DNA from: Hedera helix
Lineage: Eukaryota; Streptophyta; Magnoliopsida; Apiales; Araliaceae
NCBI GenBank assembly: GCA_947179155.2
Contig: OX359276.1
Coordinates: 44,515,953-44,579,952 of the forward strand
Length of the DNA: 64,000 nucleotides
Direction of reading: 5' to 3'
Shown: positions 38,539 through 49,872 of the stretch, in pieces
Position numbering within the stretch: the stretch's first letter is position 1
Layout of the letters: every line of letters begins with the position of its first letter
The notes under the pieces: model-generated
Told to the model about the DNA's origin: nothing
Seen by the model: the letters and a program-made list of their open reading frames with translations, nothing else
Databases searched by the model: none
Position numbers and translations under genes: made by a program

Positions 38539-38674
38539 CCATCAACCAAACCATCTTCCAAATTAATCACCCCAAAAAAGTTACGAAATTCTAAGATATT
38601 AGTAAAAACAAAAGAGGGACGGAGAGAAATCAGACCTTGGCTTCATTGACGTTATTTTCGTTACTACCAGCCAT
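37161..38674 (-). CDS. GID1: GID1-type gibberellin receptor
   Basis: There are two exons, 38674-38636 (MAGSNENNVNEAK) and 38159-37161, giving 345 aa, the normal GID1 length. The intron after codon 13 is a conserved feature of the family. GID1 is a soluble nuclear/cytosolic receptor that binds bioactive gibberellin, closes its N-terminal lid, and recruits DELLA repressors for SCF-mediated degradation. The lid region (RVVPLNTWILISNFKLAYN) is fully present. The alpha/beta-hydrolase core keeps the oxyanion-hole HGGSF motif (from residue 112) and GDSSGG with Ser190, plus Asp289. The third catalytic position is Ile319 (ATIGF) instead of His, so it should be a receptor and not an active esterase. 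Other ligand-pocket residues, such as the DREWYWRAY segment, are conserved. Which GID1 subclass it belongs to is uncertain; the Ile is shared with GID1C-like members. Confidence 0.96.
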
Positions 38675-39180
38675 GACAATAATTGAAGATTCAACCTTTA
38701 GGAAACTAAAGGGTCAAACTGACCTTCAGTAAGATCACCTTCTGACTTCCCATTACGCTTAAAAGATCGAAAACCGAGAGTAAGCACTGTAATTGGGTTC
38801 TATTTTCTTTCTTTTTCGTGATTCCTCTTTTCTGGGTTCAGAACGAGATGAGACACTTCTGAAATAAGAACAGAGGAGCTAGACACAGAGCCACCAGGGG
38901 AAGATCAAAAGAACATGTGAAATAAGAAATTTGAAACAAAGAGAGAAAGAGAGAAAGAAAGGGGTGGATTGTAGGATAAGAGGAGGGAGGATTGGGGCGG
39001 AAATAGGAGAGAGAAATAGAAATGAAGAGAGAGAGAGAAATAGAAGCGTGGAGTCAAAGGCAACGGAACGACGGTGCTGAACGGAGACGAGAGAGACGAC
39101 AAAGCGCGCGGCAGGTATAAACCCCGTTTAGTAGGACCCACCGTTTCTCATTAAACTCCAATTTCCTCTATTACCGGATA
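38675..39180 (-). promoter_or_regulatory. GID1 leader and promoter region
   Basis: Upstream of the ATG on the minus strand lies a CT-rich leader (GA-rich on plus at 38935-39060, with AGAGAGAGAGAAATAG) typical of plant 5' UTRs. A possible TATA-like TTTATACC on the minus strand lies near 39115-39122. The exact start is not determined. Confidence 0.4.
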
Positions 39181-39229
39181 TAACCCTTGGACTGCAACGG
39201 GATTATTTATTTTGTTAAAAAATATATAT

Positions 39230-39870
39230 TATTAAAAATTATTAAATCATTTATTCATCAAATTAAAAATTTTGAGATAATATTATATTTTTTTATGTAA
39301 TTAAAAAAAATTTAAAAGTTATGTTTTAAAATTTTCTGTAAATAAAGTTCAAAAATTCAACTATGAATTATATATATTTTTTTGCCTAATAATTCATTAT
39401 AAATAATTAAAAATTCAAATTATTAAATAATATCATATATTTATATGTCAGAGTTTTCTATAAAAATGAGATAATAAAATAATTTAAAAATTAAATTATT
39501 GGATAATATCAATTTAAAATTGCTGCAATTTAATATTCGTTTAGATTTGTATGCGTGACATATTTATGGAACAATGTTATATTTTTTGTATAAGGAATTA
39601 AAAAAAAAATTTAAAATTTAAGTGTGAAAATTATCTGTAAATAAAGTTTAAAAGTCCAATTATGCAATAATATTAAATTTTATTGTGGCTAAAAATTATT
39701 TATAAATACAAAAATTAAAAATTTAAATTATTAGATAATATCATATATTATTTATATGTTAAAGTTATATGCAAAAATTGAATTATCAAACAATTCAAAA
39801 ACTAAATTAGTGGATAATGTCAATTTAGAATTGTTTGAATATTGAGATATAATCAAATGACACGAATTTG
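39230..39870. repeat. Two diverged copies of an approximately 300-bp AT-rich unit
   Basis: Unit one (about 39298-39540) and unit two (about 39598-39850) share, in order, TCTGTAAATAAAGTT, AATAATATCATATAT and GGATAATRTCAATTT. Related phrases (TTATCTGTAATTATA, GGGATAATATCAATTTGG) appear on the other side of the third solo LTR (43175-43800), so the LTR probably inserted into a larger degenerate array. Confidence 0.65.
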
Positions 39871-39882
39871 AAATTAAATTTA

Positions 39883-40056
39883 GAGTGTTTCTACAGTTAT
39901 CAACTTTTCTTACCCAAATTTCTTACTCGCATATAAGATAAATGAGTATGGTCCAACTTCATTTCATCTTTAACCTAATGAGTAGATCATACTCATCTAT
40001 TTTATATGCAGGTAAAAAAAATGGATAAAAAAAAGTTGGTAAGTCTAGAATTTTCC
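39883..40056. mobile_element. MULE-like MITE, copy 1
   Basis: A 174-bp inverted-repeat element flanked by an exact 9-bp duplication TTAAATTTA (39874-39882 and 40057-40065). Both arms carry TCTA.A.TTA.CAACTTTT when oriented alike. A sister copy lies at 47562-47723. The 9-bp duplication fits Mutator-like elements. Confidence 0.75.
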
Positions 40057-40964
40057 TTAAATTTATGAGTGAGAAAAAGCAACTGAATGTATTAACAATA
40101 GTAATAGAGGAATAAAAAATAATAATAATTTTATTGTATAGTAGAAAATTATAAGTGTAAGATCCCGAATTTTATGAAATACAAAATTTAATTTTTCTTC
40201 ATATAGATATTTTTTTTAAACAGTAAGTGGTTAAATCGATAAAGTTAAAAGTTAAGGATGTTATGTGCAAATTTTATTTTGACGGACAATATTCGCTTTG
40301 TCAGGGAATATTCGTTTGGTCGGGGAATATTCGTTTGGTCCGACGGCGCCGAAATAACAAATTATTGGTGGACCCCACAACGGAATATTTGTCGGATATA
40401 GAAAACGACAGAAATAACCTTTTTAAATAAAAATAGTCAACGGAACTGTTAAAATACCGGTGATAAAAGAATAGTAGCATACGGTAGTTATTGGTATTTT
40501 CTGTAGCACTCGGTACTCTACAGTAACACACGGTATTGCATAGTGTCTCATATTTTTGGTCTGATAATTGACACCGTAACTGTTACGCATCATTTCATCG
40601 ATAATTGTCACTGCATAATATTTTATATTATCAATTCAATAATTGTTGTTACACAGTATTTTGCATTATTGATTTAATAATTGTCATTACACTGTATTTT
40701 ATATCATTGAGTCAATAATTGTTGTTGCACTGTTTTTAAAATTATTGAACCTAATAATTGTCACAGTAACATATGCACAGTAATTCACATTATTGAATCA
40801 ATAATTGTCATTACACAGTAACGTATGCTTTATTTTACATTATTGTTATCTCTATTATGATGTTATTTAAACAGTTGTATTTCATTAATTTATTGACTTG
40901 ATATCTAAGAGCTAACTATACTGTATTTATAACAATTAGTCATAATAATTGAATTGATAAAGTT

Positions 40965-41215
40965 ATTTGTTTATAATATAAAGTTAGGTGATTATTAGGT
41001 GATATGAAATGAATGGTGTAGATTAAAGTGTGAATTATTGTTGAATAATTGAATTGATTTGTTTATAATATAAAGTTAGGTGATTATTAGGTGATATGAA
41101 ATGAATGGTGTAGATTAAAGTGTGAATTATTGTTGAATAATTAAATTGATTTGTTTATAATATAAAGTTAGGTGATTATTAGGTGATATGAAATGAATGG
41201 TGTAGATTAAAGATA
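40965..41215. repeat. 92-bp tandem repeat, about 2.7 copies, in the third solo LTR
   Basis: The unit contains AAAGTTAGGTGATTATTAGG and ends in GTGTAGATTAAAG. Copies starting near 41051 and 41143 are almost identical, with a diverged first copy; the block lies just upstream of the TATA box in U3. Confidence 0.85.
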
Positions 41216-41300
41216 ATATAATATTTGAAATGGATGGTGTAGATTAAAAGATGATCTTTAAATGAATGGTTTAGATTAAATGAATGATAAGATTTTTGGC

Positions 41301-41309
41301 TATAAATAG
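41301..41309 (+). promoter_or_regulatory. TATA box of the third solo LTR
   Basis: TATAAATAG is followed by a pyrimidine-rich leader (TTCTTTCTTTCTCTCTC) about 40-60 bp downstream, the layout of a plant pol II core promoter. It marks the probable U3/R junction of the LTR about 1.15 kb from its 5' end. Confidence 0.6.
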
Positions 41310-41631
41310 AAGCCTTAACTTAAGGATTTTTCATAAACTTCCTTACTTGTTCTTTCTTTCTCTCTCTAAATACTTCTTGTGAAAGTTCTCTCTAAGTGTG
41401 CTTAAGTCATCTTGAGTATTTGTGAAGATCTATAAGTATACGTGTACTGTTCAAGTTAATCAACCTCATTTAAATCAATATCCAGTCACGTGTTGAGGTA
41501 AGGGATACCATCTTTTTCATCTTCCATTATTCAAACATACTATGGTAAGGGATTATCATTATTTGATTCTCGATAATAATATTGTTTCTTCCTTACTCAT
41601 AAGACGTGCCTTTTATTTCCATGTATTAAAT

Positions 41632-41905
41632 TGTGGGAATAACCTTACGGAGCGGATTGCCGCCTGTTGGTGAATAACCTTTCGTATTCATTCATTATTA
41701 ATCTCTGAGAATAACCTTACAGAGCGGATTTCCGCCTGTTTGGTGAATAACTCTTTGTACTCAAATTCTATTAAATTGTGGGAATAACCTTACGGAGCGG
41801 ATTGCCGCCTGTTTGGTGAATAACTCTTTGTACTCAAATTCTATTAAATTGTGGGAATAACCTTACGGAGCGGATTGCCGCCTGTTGGTGAATAACCCTT
41901 TGTAT
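41632..41905. repeat. Four copies of a roughly 78-bp repeat downstream of the LTR TATA box
   Basis: Each copy contains GAATAACCTTACGGAGCGG followed by a G/T, CCGCCTG and GGTGAATAAC. The GGAGCGGATTGCCGCC stretch could fold into a small hairpin. The repeats fall in the predicted transcribed leader. Confidence 0.8.
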
Positions 41906-43099
41906 TAATTTCCTTCACCTTTTGTTAATCAAACCTGCTACGGTAAGGGATATTATTTTCTTTCATACTCCTAAATCGAAATTTATTATGGAACTATTGC
42001 TTCTATAATTCCTGAAAATATTATATGTTCCATAATAGTTGAACTTCATTATTTCAACTGAACCTTCCTATTTACGTGAACCTTTCTATTGAATTGTAAC
42101 CGTTATTCTGAACTGTGGATCTTGAATATCATTTTTAAATTTCACTCCACATCATGTTGACAATTTGGACATTATTTGAATCTGTACAAAGTAAACTTCC
42201 GATACTTATTGTTATCCTATCTCTTCTGTTCATCATTTATATCATTCTAATCATCCAAAAATCAAGCTGTTGTGAATATCTGTGGCCGGGGGCACAGATG
42301 TGATATATTTGTTGAACAGATGATAGGTTAAAGGCGATATAATAGGTTAAAGGCGATACATCTGTTCGGTGTCTTTTATGGCACGTGGTGAATGTTCTCT
42401 TTGGCCCGTAGTGCAAATATGAACTGTTGTTTGGTATGATTATGACCAAAGGCTGAATCTGGTATAATCATGACCGTTGGTGCTATATTGAATATCTTTG
42501 GCCCGTAGTGCAAAGATGAACTGTTGATGTGCATGATTATGATCAGGAACTGTGAATTTATATTATCATGACTAATGGTATTTCAGATGATAAAAGTTGA
42601 TGATGTTTTTACGAAAAAGAGAAGCGAGTGGACATTATAGTCTGCATTATTCTTCTAATAGATTGCTCATTCCGCTGCTATTATTGATCTGAACATTGTT
42701 TAAGAATTTAACTGCAGTTTTTGATATAAACCTTGTATTCTATTGTATTCTATCAAGAACTCAACTGTTGAAGGCTAATGATAATTTATTCGTCATTATC
42801 TTAGTCATGATATTTCTTACTGGGCTATTTGAGCTCACCCTTTCTTTTGTTCCATTGTTTTTCAATAGGAGATGAAAACATAACAGGGTCTAGCCGGGGA
42901 ATGGAGTGAGGGTCCGAGGAATAGTTATCATAGTCTTCACGTTTTGTAAAATAGTGTGGCAATAATAGTGAAGACTTAGTTGTGTATTATTATACACTGT
43001 ATTGTAGTACGTTGTGCTTTGTTGTAATAATTTTGTTGTAGTCTTTTGACGACTCAAGTTTGGGCTGGGTGGGCCCAGATTTGGGGGCGTCACAATAAG

Positions 43100-43931
43100 G
43101 AGATAATTGTTCGTAGTGTGATTTGGAATTAAAATGTTAGTTTCAATTTATAGTGTGAATAAAAAACGTGTTTAGATTCGGGATAATATCAATTTGGAAT
43201 TGCTTAAATTATTAAATACAAAAGAAATTTAGATTTGCTGTAATTTTGGAACATAAATATCAGTTTAGATTTTTATCTTTAATGTCATGTTGTGGTTAAA
43301 GTGTACTGCGTTTTAATATATATAATAATAATAGATTAGCTTTAAATTACAAAAAAAAATTGTGAGACTTATCTGTAATTATATGGGATAATATTTAAAA
43401 AATTAGTGTGCGAGAGTTATCTACAATTATGGAATAATGTTACATTTATAATTTTTTAATTTCATACTCACATGAAGAGAGAAAAATATACATACTTTTT
43501 TGTGAGAATTATATATATATAAACCAGATTTATATTTGTGTTGAATTATATGATAATATTATATTTTTATTTTTTGTGTGAATTAGCTGTAAAAAAATAT
43601 TATAAAAAAAACAAAATTACATATATTTATGTGTGATAGTTATAAGCAATTATGGGATAATATTATATAAAAAAAATAGCTATAAAAAAATTATTGTGAG
43701 TTATATTTTTATGTGTGAGATATGCAATTATATAAAAATCAGATATATATTTGTTGTTATTTTCATATTTTTATGGGATAATATTCAAAAAATAGATGAT
43801 TAAGTAAATATAATAATAAATCAATTATAATAAATATCAATGGGAATTTGAGTTAATGTGAGTGTGAGTCATGTGACACACAGCAACCTGCGGTTAAAGT
43901 GTATTGCGTTTTAATATATATAATATATTAG
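43100..43931. repeat. Degenerate AT-rich repeats right of the third solo LTR
   Basis: Noncoding. A direct repeat of about 40 bp containing GCGTTTTAATATATATAAT occurs at about 43295-43340 and 43893-43930. Between them, phrases like GAGTTATCTACAATTATGG and GTTATAAGCAATTATGGG recur. Confidence 0.6.
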
Positions 43932-44241
43932 CGATGTTTTTAAATCTGGACAAGTCATCGAAAAAGGTACCGTATTGATGGATTAATAGTTCAATTAATG
44001 GTCGAACTGTTATTGAACCGGTGATGTCATAAATATAAAAAATATATGTTATTAATATTTTTTAAAATAAAAATATTTTAAAACCATATCAAGTAATCAA
44101 TTTTACCGGTTCGACTGTTGATCAATCGAGTTTTGACCGATTCGATGTCAAATCGATTTTTGGGCCAAATTAATTTGTTTTGCTGAACAATTTCTAATTT
44201 AACTGGTCGAACCGCTGTCCGAACTGATTTTCAAAACATTG
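43932..44241. mobile_element. hAT-like MITE
   Basis: The ends CGATGTTTTTAAATC and (reverse complement) CAATGTTTTGAAAATC match well. The flanks TATATTAG (43924-43931) and ATTATTAG (44242-44249) are an imperfect 8-bp duplication. The inside is rich in GAACCGGT- and CGGTTCGAC-type motifs common in this class. Confidence 0.65.
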
Positions 44242-44249
44242 ATTATTAG

Positions 44250-47137
44250 TACTACTTCAATTTTAGTTCAATACATATACACATATTCCTTCCATTTAAT
44301 ACTTTTCCTTTTTATTTTTTAGTTAACTTAAAATTAGTAGGCTAGTATTCCCTCTATTTTATAAAAAGATTTATATTTATAAAATTTATAAATATTAAGA
44401 ATATATATTTACTCAAATAACTTATCAATTTAATTTTTGTACTGTAATAATAAAATTATTATGATAAATTTAAGAATTTTATATTATTATTAATATTCTT
44501 CTATGAAATAAAATAATTTATAAATTAGATTCTATAAAATAAAAAATGCTAATGGCGTACCAACTTTAACCAAGCACTAGAATTCATTCACACCTTGTTT
44601 CTTAATTCTGATTGTTGGCGCTACTTTACATATAGTTGGCGTTTTTATCGTATAAAATCAACGTAATATAATAAATTATTATATTAATATAATATTTATT
44701 ATATTTAATTTATTTATTATATATATTAATTTATTATGAGGTTAATATTATTATATTAATTTTTAAATTGTTAATTATATTTTTTAATTAATGTATTAAC
44801 TTATTACAACTGTAATATAATATGTAATAAGAGATAAAATAGTTATAATTACAGTTGATTTGATATTTTGACTTTTAATTTAGTTTATTCATTACATACA
44901 TTCATAAAATTTAATGAACTAAACACAATTTTAAATATAATATAATAATATTATAATTACTATATAAATATTAATAACTAATCAAATAAATATGTCATAA
45001 TAATTTATTATTATTATATTATAACTCTATTATATTACATAAACTATTATATTATATTAAATTTATATTCTGCAAACCAAACCCAATATAATAAATTTTA
45101 TCTTTTCTATTGTGTTCATTTTGTTTTGTTTTCTTGTCACCGATTTGTGACAAAATACCAAACTTACCCAAGTATCACCTCTACGGCCGAAGGATCAATT
45201 TGATTTTTTTTTGGGTCTTAAATTAAGGTTTTCCCAAGGTCATCTTGGGGAGAGTAATAGCAACTTTGTTATTAGTTATCAAGCCTGATTTGATACAGCG
45301 TTTAAGTTAATTTTTTTTAAATTAAGAGGTCTTAAAATTCATTATTGACAAATACAAGAATATTAAATTTCATATTTTCTTTTGAGAGCCAATAATTTAT
45401 CTCATATGTATCGCATTGGTAATACGGTAACTTATGAATTAGTTAAATTGGCTCAATTTTTTGAATTAGTTATTTCTACTTTTTGGCAGAAAAAAATTCA
45501 ACCTTATATTCTTCCACTCATTGTAAAAAATATTCACTAAATATTTTTTAGTCTTTTCAACTACTTCTTACCGGTAAAAAAAAAAAATGGTACTACAGTC
45601 AAAAAGTAAACTTCTTTTTATGTTATTTTAGGTAAAATTTTACAAATCTATCTTAATTTTGCAAACTATTTAAAGAATGCAATGTAAAATTTATTAGTAG
45701 AATTAGGGATATATAAAAGGCTCTCGGTCTAGTCTTGATCCGGTTTGAACCCGATTTGATAAAAAAGTCGGCCTCATCAAGACTTAAATCGGTCAAAAGC
45801 CTCAAGAATTCATTGGAGGAATCGAGTGGCTAACGATCGACGATGACAACGAGAGAAACTATCAATCTAAGAAATGTCCAACTGTTGAGGAAGAGTTGGA
45901 AGTCGAAGAGAGACGAAGACAGAGTTAGAGAAGAGGAGAGGGAGGAGATTTTAAGGCTTTTAGTTTCTATAATATTGGGTATATATATAAAGGGATAAAA
46001 TGACATCGTTTTAGTTATATAATTAAAATAATATTATTTTGACAATTAATTAATACGGTGCAATTTGGACATTTAAATTTAGCCCAGAACTCAAAATTAA
46101 ATTATAAATTCAATTTTTTAATATTTATAAAATCGTCTTATACGACAAATTGTTGTTTCAATTTTATCAGTGCAATTTTGTCATTTTGGGGTCAATTTTT
46201 TGCTCAGCCTTATAATGAAGGACAAAAAGCCAACAGTCTTTCTTGCGTGCGGCAGACGCCAAGGCACGTGGCGACAAAGTTTCTGTCTCGACTCCTTTAA
46301 CCAAACTTTTCTTTTCTCCCCCATTCATATTGACCAAAGTACCCCTCCCCCTCCCACATAACTCCAACATCACCACCCAGAACGCCACGATTTTGTCTTT
46401 CAGCGCGACGCGCGTGACGGCATGTTTTTGTCAGTCTCCGAAAATTATCATCCTTTTCGTTTCTCTCTCCTCTCCATTTTGTCGTGTGTATTATCACCGC
46501 CACGTGTCGGTCATACACTCTTTTCCATGGGCCCCATATTCCCATTTTCTACAAACCCAGCTGATAGATGATCAATCCATAGTGGGACCTGGGGATGACC
46601 AATCCGCCTTGAGGGCGGTCTGAGTTTGATTAGATTTTTCATGGAACATAAATCAAGTGGACCCAATTAACGGGAGGAAGAAGGATAAGAAAGTGTCTGC
46701 GCATCTGTTTGGTAGGGAAAAGAATTCGAAAGAAGAAACAAAGGAGTGGGTGGGTTTTTGTTAGTTTCGTATGGGACAGATGCTTATCCGTACTTGTAGC
46801 CAACCGGGAACATTGAGATGGAAAGGAAAGTGATGAGAATATAGTAATCCTAAGATTCTCAGACGTGCGATTCTTTTAACAAAGCTCCGGTTATGGAAAA
46901 ATTATTAAATACTTTTAAAATATTTGTTAGGTGATATTTCATATATTATTCACATAAATAATATAAAATATTATATGATAAATATTTCAAGACTAATAAA
47001 TAATCACGTCTAATGATGGAGGTAAAAGTGAAACTATTCTCTTTTAATCTCTCTCTTTTTCCCTATTTGTACCAACCCTTTTTTTGTATATATATTTTAT
47101 CTTATTAAAGGCTTATGATTTATTACAACTTTCCGTT
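44250..47137. other. Intergenic DNA, no gene supported
   Basis: 44300-45100 is extremely AT-rich. 46240-46800 is less AT-rich and contains two CACGTG boxes. The 126-codon frame at 46243-46623 overlaps other frames on both strands and resembles no family. Confidence 0.5.
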
Positions 47138-47487
47138 AGGTCATATTTGTTGTTCGTAAAAAATATATTTAAAATTAAATTATTTTATCTTAATTTAACA
47201 TATTTTAAATTATTTAATTATTTGACGACAGATTATTAATTAGTCTTTTAATATGAGACTATTAGTTCCATACAATTATTTTAATAGTTTAAAATAGGAA
47301 AAATATTAATCTCACATTCATCACAAAATTATATAATCTCTCATAAATGGTCTTAAAAATAACAAAAAATAACACATAAGACTATTTAAAGGATTATTAA
47401 TCCCCATCAAGTGATAAACTAGTCTAAAATATTATTAAATTAAAATAAATAATCTAATTCTAAGTATATTTTCTACAAACAAATATA
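47138..47487. mobile_element. Decayed relative of the 78-683 MITE
   Basis: It begins near GGTCATATTTGTTGTTCGTA and ends near TTCTACAAACAAATATAG, with internal GATTATTAATCCCC and ATCAAGTGATAAACTAG phrases that parallel those at 280-430. Duplications at the ends are not clear. Confidence 0.5.
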
Positions 47488-47561
47488 GATTTAGAGAATA
47501 TATAAAGTTTATAGGTAATTATTTATCAAATCCCGAAGATTGTGAGTGTAGTATTTTTAAT

Positions 47562-47723
47562 AGAATGTTTCTACACTTACCTACTTTTCTTATCAGCATA
47601 TAAGACAAATGAGTGTGGTCCTATCTTATTTTATCTTTAACCCAAATGAGTAGGTCACACTTATTTGTCTTATATAAGAGTCAAAAAAAAATAAGTAATA
47701 AAAGTGGATAATTCTAAAAAATT
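47562..47723. mobile_element. MULE-like MITE, copy 2
   Basis: A sister of 39883-40056: it shares GTTTCTACA, CATATAAGA, AAATGAGT and TATCTTTAACC in the same order. TATTTTTAATA is present at both borders (47552-47562 and 47724-47734), consistent with a target duplication of about 9-11 bp in AT-rich DNA. Ends are approximate. Confidence 0.65.
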
Positions 47724-48266
47724 TATTTTTAATAAAAAAATGTCAATAGTTTTAATAAAAGTGCGACGTACTTTAGGTATATACAATTATATAATTTTAA
47801 TTTACAATTTGTATTATTATGGGGAATTGAAATTTTTGCAAAAAAAAAAGGTGATAATTTTAAAATATTTGTCTCACATAAATAATAAATAAATTGTGCA
47901 CGTATGTGAGAGATTTTATAAAAATATTAATATTTTTGTGTATAAATAACAATTCTCCTATTATATATGCATAAAATATAAAATTACTAATTATATCTTT
48001 GTCGATGACCATTGAATCCGGTTCTCGTACTTATTTATTTATATAAAAAAAAGTTTTTGTTGATAAAATGGACAATAGGGAATTGAAAACCATGCATTTT
48101 AAGCATGAGATACTCGAGCTTGTAAATTACAAGAAGCAAGATCAGTTCTTTAATATTAAGGTTAACTAAAGACTTTTTTATATTTTAACTTATAATCGAT
48201 TTGCTAATTTAGATAATGCATGGCTATTGACCAAGTTATTTATAATAATAATAATAATCGAGAGTC

Positions 48267-48518
48267 GGCTCTGATACCATTTCTGTAACATCCCAGTCCC
48301 ACATCAGTTAATGTGAGATATTTGGATGTGTTTATAAAGACCCAAGTTAGATGTGTTTATAAGGACCCAAGTTGTTATCATTAATACCTTCAGTCATGAC
48401 CTTTTGTGTGAGTCTGTGGTGGACTAAGATGACCCAAGAAGATATTATTGAGACAACTCATTTGGTCTTATTCTGCTGTGATTTGATTCGGACTCAAAAT
48501 TTAACCCAGATCGTTACA
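48267..48518 (-). mobile_element. Single LTR with adjacent primer-binding site (TRIM-like remnant)
   Basis: On the minus strand 48518-48284 begins TGTAACGATCTGGG and ends GGGATGTTACA (235 bp). After 4 nt (GAAA) comes TGGTATCAGAGCC (48279-48267), complementary to the initiator tRNA-Met 3' end, which is the classical LTR-element primer-binding site. Nothing beyond about 25 nt of the internal region remains. ATAAT-type microsatellite lies on both sides (48243-48257 and 48519-48532). Confidence 0.75.
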
Positions 48519-48576
48519 ATAATAATAATAATTGATCATATGTTATCACTGTATATATATATGGGGAAAATGTATA

Positions 48577-48742
48577 TACACAGCTGTGTAGTGCACAGTC
48601 GGCTATGACGACGGTTTTTTTGAGCTATGCCGACGGTTCAATCGTCGGCTTAGCTATTTCGGGGCTAAGCCGACGGTTGAACCGTCGGCATAACTCAAAA
48701 AAACCGTCGCCATAGCCGATCGTGTATTATACACCGTGTACC
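48577..48742. repeat. Near-perfect long hairpin (foldback element)
   Basis: The arms mirror each other around about 48656: GGCTATGACGACGGTTTTTT, GAGCTATGCCGACGGTTCAA and GTCGGCTTAGC on the left match GCTAAGCCGAC, TTGAACCGTCGGCATAACTC and AAAAAACCGTCGCCATAGCC on the right. The loop is about 10 nt (TATTTCGGGG). Transcribed from either side it would fold into a stem of over 70 bp. Confidence 0.85.
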
Positions 48743-48755
48743 TATATATATATAT

Positions 48756-49872
48756 ATATATATATATAAAAGGTTCGGACGCCAAAGTGCGTGTTAATTT
48801 GGACGCATTAGTTGTCGCAAATGAAGGTGGCTAAGCATGTGCCACACAAACACAGCCATCCGACCCATCCCAAAGATATTGTCCTTTAAATCATTATTTT
48901 ATTTAGTTTTTTATTTTTCACTCCACCGCCCTCACCCCACCCCACCCCACCGCACCCCAAATTTTCTTCATTTTTTTGAGTCATGTCGCCCTCATTTCCT
49001 TCTGTATCTTTCTCTTTTCCTTGTCTTTTCTTGGGGGATTCGTAATGCTCTATATATGCATGTATACGTACACCACATATGCCTTTTTCCAAATACACAC
49101 ACACACACACACACACACTTTTTTATTTTAAAATTAAAATATATTTTTATTTTATTTTTTAAAATTAATAATAAAATATTATATTTGTATTTTTAATTAT
49201 AAATAAATATAAAATTTCTAACTCATTACTATCTTTATGGATTAAATAGTATGATAACACAACTAATGTGAATCTAATTATTACTAAGGATAAACCAGAA
49301 AGAAAGAAAAAACTTGAGTAATCTATATTTATTTAATAAATAAATTTATAGATACATTTATTTTGTTCTCTTATTTTTAATACGCAAGTTTAAAAGTTAT
49401 TTTGGTCAAATAAATAATTTTTTTTCTCTTATTACTTTAACTCATTTGAGTTTTATTTAATCATACAGACTGTTGAACTTACGTATGAAAAAAAAATAGA
49501 ATAATCGTATTTATAAATTTATTTTTATTTAATTATATTATAAAGTGGAAGAAAAAAATGGTCAAGAAGGGAATTAAAGAAAACTTATTTTATTTTTAAT
49601 GTTTAAAATACCTGTTAAAATTTGTCTTTTTAAAATGAAATAACTCGAGCCATCCTATTTATCTTATTTTAAATCACACACGTTTGGCATGTGGTGCCGT
49701 TTTGGTCAATCCCGCCAAGTGGAAGATAGAAAGTTATGCTCTTTCCGTCATTTAATGCCAAACACTAATCACAATTTTCCTCTCCCCTTTTATTTTCACT
49801 GTTTGTCATTTTGTCCTCTCTGTCCTCTTCCTTCTAGGTACACACTCAGGATTACTACCACTCTACCATTAC
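48756..49872. other. Low-complexity intergenic DNA
   Basis: It contains (CA)n at 49096-49118, a CCCCACCCCACCCCACC patch near 48933-48950 and an AT-rich remainder. No gene is supported. Confidence 0.5.

Larger units (their letters stand above)
40156..43094 (+). mobile_element. Third solo LTR of the same superfamily, opposite orientation
   Basis: The ends are TGTAAGATCCCGAATTT and GGGGGCGTCACA, with an exact 5-bp duplication ATAAG (40151-40155 and 43095-43099); the length is 2939 bp. Sense is plus: a TATAAATAG box lies at 41301-41309 and the 3' terminus GGGGGCGTCACA corresponds to the GGGGTCGTCACA terminus of the two nested LTRs. It contains three separate tandem-repeat blocks (see entries). 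No gag/pol or PBS is present. Confidence 0.85.

Noticed and set aside
46243..46623. 126-codon plus-strand frame
   Set aside because: Frames are open on both strands in the same interval, with no family motif, start context or splice signals; treated as a composition effect of a less AT-rich island.
48837..49196. 119-codon plus-strand frame with Pro/His stretches
   Set aside because: Built from CCCCACC and (CA)n low-complexity DNA.
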